Shown: in pieces, positions 1 through 4,874 of the stretch
Numbering within the stretch: the first letter of the stretch is position 1
Layout: the number at the start of each line of letters is the position of its first letter
From: an uncultured bacterium
Lineage (GTDB): Bacteria > Patescibacteriota > Minisyncoccia > Phycocordibacterales > UBA9973
Direction: 5' to 3'
NCBI GenBank assembly: GCA_903821415.1
Contig: CAIJLF010000003.1
Location: 1 to 6,355, forward strand
Length of the DNA: 6,355 nucleotides
The notes under the pieces: model-generated
The model's input: only the letters and a program-made list of their open reading frames with translations
What the model was told of the DNA's origin: nothing
The model's database searches: none
Translations under genes and position numbers: made by a program

Positions 1-3
1 AAA

Positions 4-495
4 CTATTTGTATTTTAAACCAAATTTTTCATGGGCTAAACAGGTGATTCCTATGGCTATAGCGTCTAATTCATCGTCTGAATTTGTCTCAGTATTCATA
101 TCTATAAGTTTAGGCACCATAGACATAACTGCCTCTTTATTGGACTTACCGTAGCCTGTAACAGCAATTTTGATTTGAGGGGGAGTGTATTCAAATATAG
201 ATAGATTGTTCCTCGAAGCACTATAAATAATAACTCCTCTAGCCTCCGAGACACCCATAACGGTTTTTTGATTTGTTGTAAAATAAAGTTTTTCTATAGA
301 AAGAGCTTCAGGCTTATATTTCTTAATAACCCTTTCCACTTCTTCGCCTATTAAGGTTAATCTTTTATGAAAGGGGATTTTGGCTGAAGTTTTAAAACAA
401 GAAGAATAAACCAAAGTATGTTTTGGTGTAAAAGTTTTATCCAAAATAGCTATTCCGATTCTTTCAAACCCTGGGTCTATTGCTAAAATTCGCAT
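4..495 (-). CDS. ruvC: RuvC, crossover junction endodeoxyribonuclease
   Basis: Holliday junction resolvase of 163 residues, close to the usual length of about 170. RuvC works as a dimer on four-way junctions in the cytoplasm, cutting two opposite strands with Mg2+ after RuvAB has moved the junction. The RNase H-like fold is recognisable. The N-terminal strand MRILAIDPGFERIG carries the first catalytic aspartate, D7. The second catalytic residue is E68 in 'ALSIEKLYF', followed by 'GVSEARGV' at 81-88. 'YTPPQIKIAVTGYGKSNKEAV' lies at about 103-123. The last acidic pair is D141 and D144 in 'DDELDAIAIGIT'. All four catalytic residues are present. It lies 134 nt downstream of ruvB on the same strand, with ruvA absent from the window. 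The start at 495 begins exactly at the conserved motif. The upstream bases are A/T-rich and no Shine-Dalgarno sequence is seen. The stop is TAG. Confidence 0.96.
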   Translation of the reverse strand: MRILAIDPGFERIGIAILDKTFTPKHTLVYSSCFKTSAKIPFHKRLTLIGEEVERVIKKYKPEALSIEKLYFTTNQKTVMGVSEARGVIIYSASRNNLSIFEYTPPQIKIAVTGYGKSNKEAVMSMVPKLIDMNTETNSDDELDAIAIGITCLAHEKFGLKYK

Positions 496-502
496 TTGTA
501 TA

Positions 503-625
503 AATTTTTTTCATCAAAATAGCTCTTCTCAGAGAGCACGGATATTTTCTTGCTAGAAAATTCCTCGTGCTCGGCTCGACAGCCTCCCAAGTCTCTCTGA
601 TAAGACTATTTTGATTAAAAAAATT
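503..625. repeat. Large branched inverted repeat in the ruvB-ruvC gap
   Basis: The outer arms 503-536 and 593-625 are complementary over about 32 pairs, with one bulged base (about 523) and two mismatches (512/616 and 528/601). Inside are two further hairpins. One pairs GAGCAC at 534-539 with GTGCTC at 567-572 and continues through GGA/TCC to ATTTTCT/AGAAAAT around a 4-base loop. The other is a short GGCT/AGCC stem near 574-585. The predicted form is a three-way junction. On the minus strand it would lie in a ruvB-ruvC transcript, between the two genes. It is not followed by a T-tract in that direction, so a simple terminator is unlikely. It could be an RNA processing or stability element, or a MITE-like palindrome. 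I recognise no family. Confidence 0.8.
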
Positions 626-629
626 AATT

Positions 630-1655
630 CTAATTATTAATAAAATCAAAACCTAAATGTTCATAACCTTTTTTTGTGACAGTTCTTCCTCTGGCTGTTC
701 TTTCAAGCAGACCAAGCTGTATCAAGTATGGCTCTATGACTTCTTCTATTGTAGCCTCTTCTTCACTTGAGGCAGCTGCAATAGTCTTAAGACCAACTGG
801 ACCACCATTGAACTTATTTATAATTATCTCAAGTACCCTTCTGTCTGAAGAAGTAAGGCCTATCTCATCTATCTCAAGTAACGCCAATGCACTTTTTACG
901 GCACCTTTAGAAAGAGGAAGTTTGTGTACTTGAGCATAATCCCTACATCTCTTTAAAAAGTAATTGGCAGTACGGGGAGTGAAGCGAGCTCTCTTCGCTA
1001 TTTCATCTAATGCTTCATCTTCGAGTTCTACTCCTAATATTTTTGCAGAACGAGAAAGAATTTTTTTGATTTCGTCGTGGGTATAGAATTCAAGTCTGAA
1101 AACCCCACCCGAGAACCTAGAACGAAGGGGAGAGGACAAAAGTGCTATACGAGTAGTAGCCGCGATAAGAGTAAATGGTGGGAGTTCAAGTTGGATGGTT
1201 CTAGCTGAAGGACCTTTACCTATAATTATATCCAACACTCCTGACTCCATAGCTGGGTATAATATTTCTTCTACCATTTTATTTAGTCTGTGAATCTCAT
1301 CTATAAATACAATATCCCCAGGTGCTAAATTGGTAAGAATAGAAGCAAGATCGCCCACCTTTTCAATAGCAGGCCCTGAGGTTATCTTTATCTGCCTTCG
1401 TGTCTCTTTGGCTATCAGATGTGCTAATGTTGTTTTTCCTAATCCTGGGGGTCCATAGAAAAGTATGTGCTCAGCAGGGTGGGAGCGCTCTTCGGCTGCA
1501 GTAAGGAGTATCTTAAGGTTGGCTTTTATGTTTTCCTGACCTATATATTCTTCCCATATACCAGGACGGAGTGTCTGGTCTAAGAAACCTTCATCCTTAC
1601 TGGGTGTTGAGGGTTCTCCACGAACATTTTTTGTTATAGTATCTTTACTTGACAT
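630..1655 (-). CDS. ruvB: RuvB, Holliday junction branch-migration ATPase
   Basis: AAA+ motor of 341 residues, a typical family length. RuvB hexamers sit on either side of RuvA at a Holliday junction and pump DNA using ATP. The visible motifs, in order, are as follows: 'DQTLRPGIWEEYIGQ' at 26-40; Walker A GPPGLGKT at 68-75; Walker B 'IVFIDEIHRL' at 115-124, with D119 and E120; sensor 1 'LIAATTR' at 163-169; the arginine-finger region 'SPLRSRF' at 175-181; sensor 2 'TPRTANYFLKR' with R228; and the C-terminal winged helix ending 'RTARGRTVTKKGYEHLGF' near 319-336. Between the arginine-finger region and 'RLEFY' the chain reads 'SGGVF' where many RuvBs have 'GIIQ'-like residues, a minor variation. 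The roughly 22 residues before the conserved core are low-complexity and hydrophilic, so the exact start is less certain than the identity. An extended -10 promoter lies about 50 nt upstream. No Shine-Dalgarno is seen. The stop is TAG. Confidence 0.97.
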   Translation of the reverse strand: MSSKDTITKNVRGEPSTPSKDEGFLDQTLRPGIWEEYIGQENIKANLKILLTAAEERSHPAEHILFYGPPGLGKTTLAHLIAKETRRQIKITSGPAIEKVGDLASILTNLAPGDIVFIDEIHRLNKMVEEILYPAMESGVLDIIIGKGPSARTIQLELPPFTLIAATTRIALLSSPLRSRFSGGVFRLEFYTHDEIKKILSRSAKILGVELEDEALDEIAKRARFTPRTANYFLKRCRDYAQVHKLPLSKGAVKSALALLEIDEIGLTSSDRRVLEIIINKFNGGPVGLKTIAAASSEEEATIEEVIEPYLIQLGLLERTARGRTVTKKGYEHLGFDFINN

Positions 1656-1677
1656 TATATTCTTAATATGCTATACT
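1649..1677 (+). promoter_or_regulatory. Near-consensus sigma70-type promoter facing away from ruvB
   Basis: TTGACA at 1649-1654, a 17-base spacer, then TATACT at 1672-1677 on the plus strand. The -35 box overlaps the ruvB start codon (CAT at 1653-1655). The predicted start near 1684 would drive plus-strand RNA into the structured region 1719-1876, where no plus-strand gene exists. A chance match in AT-rich DNA is possible, but a perfect -35, optimal spacing and a 5/6 -10 box make it a good candidate. Confidence 0.55.
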
Positions 1678-1702
1678 CTTTTCAGAAGTTTGATATACAT
1701 TA

Positions 1703-1711
1703 ATTATAGCA
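1703..1711 (-). promoter_or_regulatory. Extended -10 promoter for ruvB
   Basis: Read on the minus strand, the site is TGC followed by TATAAT, a perfect extended -10 (TGnTATAAT). The base 17 nt further upstream gives only a weak -35 (TTATGT at 1726-1731), as is usual for extended -10 promoters. Transcription would start near 1696, giving ruvB a leader of about 40 nt. The plus-strand promoter at 1649-1677 points against it, so the first few bases of the two RNAs would overlap. Confidence 0.5.
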
Positions 1712-1718
1712 TTTTTGT

Positions 1719-1876
1719 GAAGAGGACATAAATCTCTAAGCAATCGGCCCCGTGCTCTATATATGTGCATAGGACGTCTTGGTTTATATTTATATTTACT
1801 GTGACTATCCTGTAATCTTATATTACTTTGTCAGCGCATGCTCCCAAAGGATTGTTTAGAGATTTATGTTTTTTTC
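1719..1876 (+). ncRNA. Candidate structured non-coding RNA, 6S-like in layout
   Basis: A long rod. The closing stem pairs 1719-1745 with 1850-1876 (27 pairs), so the run of T at 1869-1875 lies in and after the 3' arm and could end transcription. Inward there is a large bubble in which GTGC (1752-1755) can pair with GCGC (1834-1837). Then comes an apical stem, ATAGGA (1769-1774) with TCCTGT (1808-1813) and GTC (1776-1778) with GAC (1803-1805). At least six pairs are G-U only if the RNA is read from the plus strand; on the minus strand they would be A-C mismatches. This argues for plus-strand expression. The closing stem, central bubble, apical stem and length of about 160 nt match the 6S RNA plan (an RNA that binds RNA polymerase). 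The 5' bubble strand CCCCGTGCTCTATATATG loosely recalls the E. coli 6S bubble. A plus promoter lies at 1649-1677. The 6S identity is inference. Confidence 0.45.
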
Positions 1877-1882
1877 TTTATT

Positions 1883-2017
1883 ATCCCCACACCCATATTT
1901 TTATCATCTTGTTTTAATAAAACACCCATCAATTAAGAAGGGTGTTTTATTTTTTTAGTTCTTTCTAAATTTATGATATCAACAAGATTAAAACAATAAA
2001 AATATAGGTGTGGGGAT
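1883..2017 (-). repeat. Nested palindrome at the pilB 3' end
   Basis: The outer arms 1883-1904 and 1996-2017 are complementary over 22 positions, with one exception (1894/2006). That exception is a G-U pair on the minus strand and an A-C mismatch on the plus strand, so the structure best fits the pilB transcript. The right arm reaches the last base of the pilB stop codon (2017-2019). A second perfect hairpin (1916-1951) sits in the interior. The combined structure is about 135 nt and may protect or define the 3' end of pilB mRNA. Confidence 0.65.
1916..1951. terminator. Probable Rho-independent terminator, possibly two-way
   Basis: A perfect 12-bp stem, AATAAAACACCC (1916-1927) with GGGTGTTTTATT (1940-1951), around a 12-base loop. 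The T-rich tail is stronger on the plus strand (TTTTATTTTTTTAG), which would stop RNA coming from the 1684-1876 region. On the minus strand it follows pilB by about 65 nt and has only the T's in the 3' arm, which could still act as a weaker terminator. Confidence 0.65.
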
Positions 2018-3717
2018 TATTCTTCGTAGAAGTCTACAACACTAGCTACTTCATCATAAGAGGTGATACCTTTTAGTATCTTTACAAGACCATCTTCTTG
2101 CATACTGAGTGATGTCTGGTGTTTAGCTGCTTCTTTGATTTCTCTTTCACTTGGGTTTGTGACTATTATATCTTCTATTTTTGCGTCATTATAAATAGCT
2201 TCGAATATTCCTATCTGGCCGTGGAATCCGGTACTGTTACATTCGAGACATCCAACCGGTTCATATAATTTAAATGGATTTACTAGATCTACTCCATACT
2301 CAGCAAAATTCTTATTATAAGATTTAGCTTTTGCTATCATAGAATTAAATAAAGATAATTCTTCTTCTTTAACAGATCTTTCTTTTTTACAATACTTACA
2401 AAGTGTTCTAACTAAACGTTGAGCGATAGCAAGCGAAAGCGCAGAAACTAAAATTTTAGGATTAACTTCTAGGTCTATAAGGCGGGGGATAACACCAGCG
2501 GCATTGTTGGTGTGAAGAGTCGAGAAGACCAAGTGACCAGTAAGAGCAGATTCAACAGCAATCTTTGCAGTTTCACTATCTCGGATTTCTCCTACCATTA
2601 TAACATCTGGGTCTTGACGAAGGGCTGAACGTAAACCCTCAAGGAAAGTATAACCTTTCTCAGTATCTGTTTGAGTTTGGGTTATTCCTGGTAGGTGGTA
2701 TTCAATAGGATCTTCAATGGTAATAATTTTAATTTCAGTTGAATATATTTTCTGTAAGAAAGAATAAAGGGTTGTCGTTTTACCAGAGCCGGTAGGTCCC
2801 GTAAGGAGTATCATACCGTTTGGCTTCTTTATCTCTTTCATAAAGACTTCGTATAATTTTGGTTCAACACCCATATCCTCGAGTTTGTGTCTTATGGATT
2901 TAGGGTTAAGAATACGCATAACAATAGACTCTCCATATGCACCTGGTATAAGAGAAACACGAAGGGAAATCTCGTCTTGGTCTAAGAAGATACTGAATCT
3001 CCCATCCTGAGCGATAGAATTTGCTGTAATTTTAAGGCCGGAGATAAGTTTTATTCTAGAGTTTATAAACTTATGAGCCGAAGGAGGTATCTCCATAACC
3101 TCATGAAGTATTCCATCTAAACGAAAACGTAAACGAACGGTATTTTCTTCTGGCTCAAAGTGAAGGTCGGATGCATTGATAGCCACAGCTCCTGCTATCG
3201 CAATCTCAAGGATGTGAGAAGTAGTATGGACGTTTTCTTTTTCTGCATCTACAACAGCTTTCTTAATATCTTCAATATTTTTAATGTTGGCCATTATTTT
3301 TTTTAAAGATTCACCAGAAATAGAGATACTTCCAAGCTTTGACTCTGATGCAAAAGATATCTCTTTATATCTTTCCCATGCTTTCTCTAGGCTAGCAAGA
3401 GATGCCATATAAAAATGGGGAATATATTCACGATCTGTAAAATATTTACGTAGATTTTCTAATTTATCTGGCTGTGGTGAGCGCACAGCTACATGGATGT
3501 CCTTTCCTAATAATTTAAAAGGAGCGACTTCATCTGTCCTCGCATCATTTTCTTCAATAGTTCTTAACGCATCATTTTCTATAGATATGACAGAAAGATG
3601 AACAGGAGGTACTCCATAATGCGCTTGGGCCAATGTGTCCACAAGTTCCTCTTCTTCTTGCCTTCTTAAATCTAAAAAATTTTTATTTTGTTTATCGTCG
3701 TCAAATATGAGTGACAT
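2017..3717 (-). CDS. pilB: PilB/GspE-family type IV pilus or type II secretion assembly ATPase
   Basis: Cytoplasmic hexameric secretion ATPase of 566 residues, a full family length. It powers pilin (or pseudopilin) assembly at the inner membrane. An N-terminal T2SSE_N/MshEN-like domain covers about 25-120, with a linker to about 160 and then the ATPase core. 'ASDLHFEPEENTVRLRFRLDG' at 182-202 is the family's N2 domain. Walker A is GPTGSGKT (307-314), the Asp box 'ITIEDPIEY' (332-340), Walker B 'DPDVIMVGEIRD' (369-380, with E377) and the His box 'GHLVFSTLHTN' (394-404). The four-cysteine zinc site is C440/C443 and C490/C493. The zinc site and N-terminal domain favour PilB/GspE over the retraction ATPase PilT. 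No pilC, pilT or pilin gene is in the window, so the exact system is not shown. The gene is transcribed away from the exported-protein genes. The start at 3717 lies at the base of a leader hairpin and has no Shine-Dalgarno. The stop is TAA. Confidence 0.93.
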   Translation of the reverse strand: MSLIFDDDKQNKNFLDLRRQEEEELVDTLAQAHYGVPPVHLSVISIENDALRTIEENDARTDEVAPFKLLGKDIHVAVRSPQPDKLENLRKYFTDREYIPHFYMASLASLEKAWERYKEISFASESKLGSISISGESLKKIMANIKNIEDIKKAVVDAEKENVHTTSHILEIAIAGAVAINASDLHFEPEENTVRLRFRLDGILHEVMEIPPSAHKFINSRIKLISGLKITANSIAQDGRFSIFLDQDEISLRVSLIPGAYGESIVMRILNPKSIRHKLEDMGVEPKLYEVFMKEIKKPNGMILLTGPTGSGKTTTLYSFLQKIYSTEIKIITIEDPIEYHLPGITQTQTDTEKGYTFLEGLRSALRQDPDVIMVGEIRDSETAKIAVESALTGHLVFSTLHTNNAAGVIPRLIDLEVNPKILVSALSLAIAQRLVRTLCKYCKKERSVKEEELSLFNSMIAKAKSYNKNFAEYGVDLVNPFKLYEPVGCLECNSTGFHGQIGIFEAIYNDAKIEDIIVTNPSEREIKEAAKHQTSLSMQEDGLVKILKGITSYDEVASVVDFYEE

Positions 3718-3834
3718 CCCGTTAGAAGCAGGTCGCGGTCATTTTATAATGACTCTCGCACTACTTGTATTAATTAAATAATATTTATTTTCACAACCTC
3801 CCTGCTTTTATTGCGACCGCGGCTTCTAACGGGA
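3717..3834 (-). promoter_or_regulatory. Long leader hairpin abutting the pilB start codon
   Basis: TCCCGTTAGAAGC (3717-3729) pairs perfectly with GCTTCTAACGGGA (3822-3834). After a small bulge, GGTCGC (3731-3736) pairs with GCGACC (3813-3818). Inside lie a GTCATT/AATGAC hairpin (about 3738-3753) and an A/T-rich arm. The outermost paired base, 3717, is the first base of the pilB start codon on the minus strand. With a predicted start near 3842, the mRNA would begin almost directly with this hairpin. It could limit access to the start codon or stabilise the 5' end. No riboswitch class is recognised. Confidence 0.65.
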
Positions 3835-3848
3835 GGACATATCCTTGT

Positions 3849-3854
3849 ATTATA
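3849..3854 (-). promoter_or_regulatory. Candidate -10 box for pilB
   Basis: A perfect TATAAT on the minus strand, placing the transcription start near 3842, just before the leader hairpin. The -35 region at 3872-3877 (GTAAAT on the minus strand) is poor and there is no TG extension, so the promoter is tentative. Confidence 0.4.
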
Positions 3855-3879
3855 GCCTAAAAATAAAGAATATTTACCC

Positions 3880-3908
3880 TTGACAAATTATGTAAAAGAT
3901 GCTTTTAT
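3880..3908 (+). promoter_or_regulatory. Promoter of the lipoprotein gene
   Basis: TTGACA at 3880-3885, a 17-base spacer and TTTTAT at 3903-3908 (a 4/6 match to TATAAT). The start would fall near 3915, just before the leader stem. The distance from TTGACA to the downstream AAATGTCA is 28 nt, against 29 nt in the related unit at 4757, which supports this reading. Confidence 0.6.
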
Positions 3909-3913
3909 GTAGA

Positions 3914-3980
3914 AAATGTCAGGTTTAAAATGTTTTACTTGTTTCTCATCGATGGGATATAAATAAAACATTTTAAACCC
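3914..3980 (+). promoter_or_regulatory. Structured 5' leader, copy 1 (conserved stem-loop)
   Basis: AAATGTCA at 3914-3921 is followed by a perfect 16-bp stem, GGTTTAAAATGTTTTA (3922-3937) with TAAAACATTTTAAACC (3964-3979). The top of the left arm continues ACTTGTTTCTCA, then TCGA, then TGGG, so CTCA (3945-3948) and TGGG (3953-3956) can close an inner TCGA tetraloop. An unstructured A-rich stretch of about 17 nt leads to the ATG at 3997. The same element occurs at 4792-4860. It could stabilise the mRNA or control its translation. I do not recognise it as a known RNA family. Confidence 0.75.
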
Positions 3981-3996
3981 TTAAAAAACAAAAAAG

Positions 3997-4623
3997 ATGA
4001 AAAAAAGAAAAAAAAGTAGATTTTTTGTAGTAATTTCAATTATGGTTTTATTTATTATATTTGTTGGCTGTAGATCAGCCAAAACTATTATAAAACCACA
4101 GCCTCAACAGGTGCAGCAACTAGAGCAAAAGAAACCAGAGCTCTGGATGCAAGACACTTACCCCGCGATTGAAAAGAATGACCCTATCACGTTTTTCAAT
4201 GAATTCGAAATAAACGTGACGGCGGAAATTCCAAAAACCGTTATTATGTTTAAAGATGGTGCTACTTATAAGATAGACAGTTCAACTGTCGTATCTTACA
4301 CAATTCCCGTAATGACCCCAGGTGTTTTAATTGAGGCAAGAAGAGAGAAGGGACAATTGGTTGAAATCATAGTTTCGTTTGATGAAACAGATCAAAATTA
4401 CAATTGTTCATTTAGAGTAATGCCGAATAAGACATTTACTATGAATGCCAACAAAAAAATTACCTACGAGATGAAGGATTATAACGTAAGGGCTACCATA
4501 AAAGGTGATGGAAGTGGTTTGAATCACTTGTTGTCGAACTTTTATACGCAAAAAAGCCAAGTCCCTGTCACAGGATCTGCTGCAGGCAGAAATGCTACAG
4601 GCACAAAAATCATCTCAAAATAG
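3997..4623 (+). CDS. Putative lipoprotein of unknown function
   Basis: A 208-residue exported protein. A positively charged start (MKKRKKSR) is followed by a hydrophobic stretch at about 9-24 and a lipobox-like 'FVGC' with C25. This suggests lipid modification and membrane anchoring on the outer face. Phenylalanine at -3 is not the usual lipobox residue, so a plain transmembrane anchor remains possible. A Q/P/E-rich linker (about 31-50) follows. The rest (about 55-180) alternates short hydrophobic and polar stretches, suggesting a beta-rich domain, and the tail is rich in S, G and T. I recognise no family. It is transcribed divergently from pilB, with its own promoter, structured leader and terminator, so it looks like a single-gene unit. 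Translation starts at the ATG after AAAAAACAAAAAAG, with no clear Shine-Dalgarno. The stop is TAG. Confidence 0.85.
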   Translation: MKKRKKSRFFVVISIMVLFIIFVGCRSAKTIIKPQPQQVQQLEQKKPELWMQDTYPAIEKNDPITFFNEFEINVTAEIPKTVIMFKDGATYKIDSSTVVSYTIPVMTPGVLIEARREKGQLVEIIVSFDETDQNYNCSFRVMPNKTFTMNANKKITYEMKDYNVRATIKGDGSGLNHLLSNFYTQKSQVPVTGSAAGRNATGTKIISK

Positions 4624-4653
4624 TAAAAGACAAAAAGTCTAATACTATAAAAG

Positions 4654-4689
4654 AAAAAATTCCCTGATCTTAAAAACAGGGAATTTTTT
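4654..4689 (+). terminator. Rho-independent terminator after the lipoprotein gene
   Basis: A perfect 13-bp stem, AAAAAATTCCCTG (4654-4666) with CAGGGAATTTTTT (4677-4689), with a 10-base loop and T's forming the end of the 3' arm. It lies 31 nt after the stop codon. The A/T symmetry would let it work in both directions. Confidence 0.85.
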
Positions 4690-4728
4690 GTTATCTAAGC
4701 AAGAAAATTAGAAGTTTTTTTAGGAAAA

Positions 4729-4777
4729 AGTCAAATATTATAGGGTCTTGACAGGGTTGACATTTGTAGTCAAATAT
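4729..4777. repeat. 10-bp direct repeat in the promoter region
   Basis: AGTCAAATAT occurs at 4729-4738 and again at 4768-4777, the second copy lying in the promoter spacer. TGACATTTG (4758-4766) also has a perfect inverted partner, CAAATGTCA, at 4791-4799, flanking the -10 box. These could be operator half-sites, but no regulator is encoded nearby. Confidence 0.4.
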
Positions 4778-4785
4778 GCTATCAT
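4757..4785 (+). promoter_or_regulatory. Strong sigma70-type promoter for the 4875 gene
   Basis: TTGACA at 4757-4762, exactly 17 bases, then TATCAT at 4780-4785. A second TTGACA lies 9 nt upstream at 4748-4753. The start is predicted near 4792, at AAATGTCA, just before the leader stem. The two TTGACA boxes and the surrounding repeats may make this promoter regulated. Confidence 0.75.
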
Positions 4786-4791
4786 ACTAGC

Positions 4792-4860
4792 AAATGTCAT
4801 AAGTTTAGATGTTTTACTTGTCTCTCAAATTTTGGGTGATAAATAAAACATTTAAACTTA
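4792..4860 (+). promoter_or_regulatory. Structured 5' leader, copy 2 (conserved stem-loop)
   Basis: AAATGTCA at 4792-4799, then a 17-bp stem 4800-4816 / 4844-4860 with one G-U pair. The arm continues ACTTGTCTCTCA, and CTCAA (4824-4828) can pair with TTGGG (4832-4836) over a 3-base loop. It matches copy 1 (3914-3980) in motif order and spacing. ATGTTTTACTTGTYTCTCA and ATAAATAAAACATTT are shared, while the lower stem differs by paired changes that keep it helical. The leader ends about 15 nt before the ATG at 4875. Confidence 0.75.
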
Positions 4861-4874
4861 AAAACAATTATATT

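Noticed and set aside
503..625. Insertion sequence remnant
   Set aside because: No transposase fragment lies inside and I could not see a target-site duplication. A non-autonomous palindromic repeat remains possible and is noted as such.
464..649. 61-residue minus-strand open frame between ruvB and ruvC
   Set aside because: It lies over the branched palindrome and overlaps both flanking genes. Its composition is not protein-like and it has no recognisable start signal.
676..933. 85-residue plus-strand open frame
   Set aside because: It is the opposite-strand shadow of the ruvB C-terminal region, whose protein motifs are clear.
3717..3834. Integron attC-like site, because GTTAGAAGC and GCTTCTAAC flank the element
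   Set aside because: attC sites run RYYYAAC ... GTTRRRY from outside to inside. Here the order is reversed, and no integrase or cassette array is present.
3914..4860. Known riboswitch for the two related leaders
   Set aside because: The stem is short, the loop is small and no ligand-binding core that I recognise is present. The leaders are better treated as an unassigned structured element.
4809..4874. Upstream in-frame start for the 4875 gene
   Set aside because: That ATG is part of the conserved leader stem shared with the 3914 leader. Using it would put 22 odd residues ahead of a canonical MKK signal peptide.
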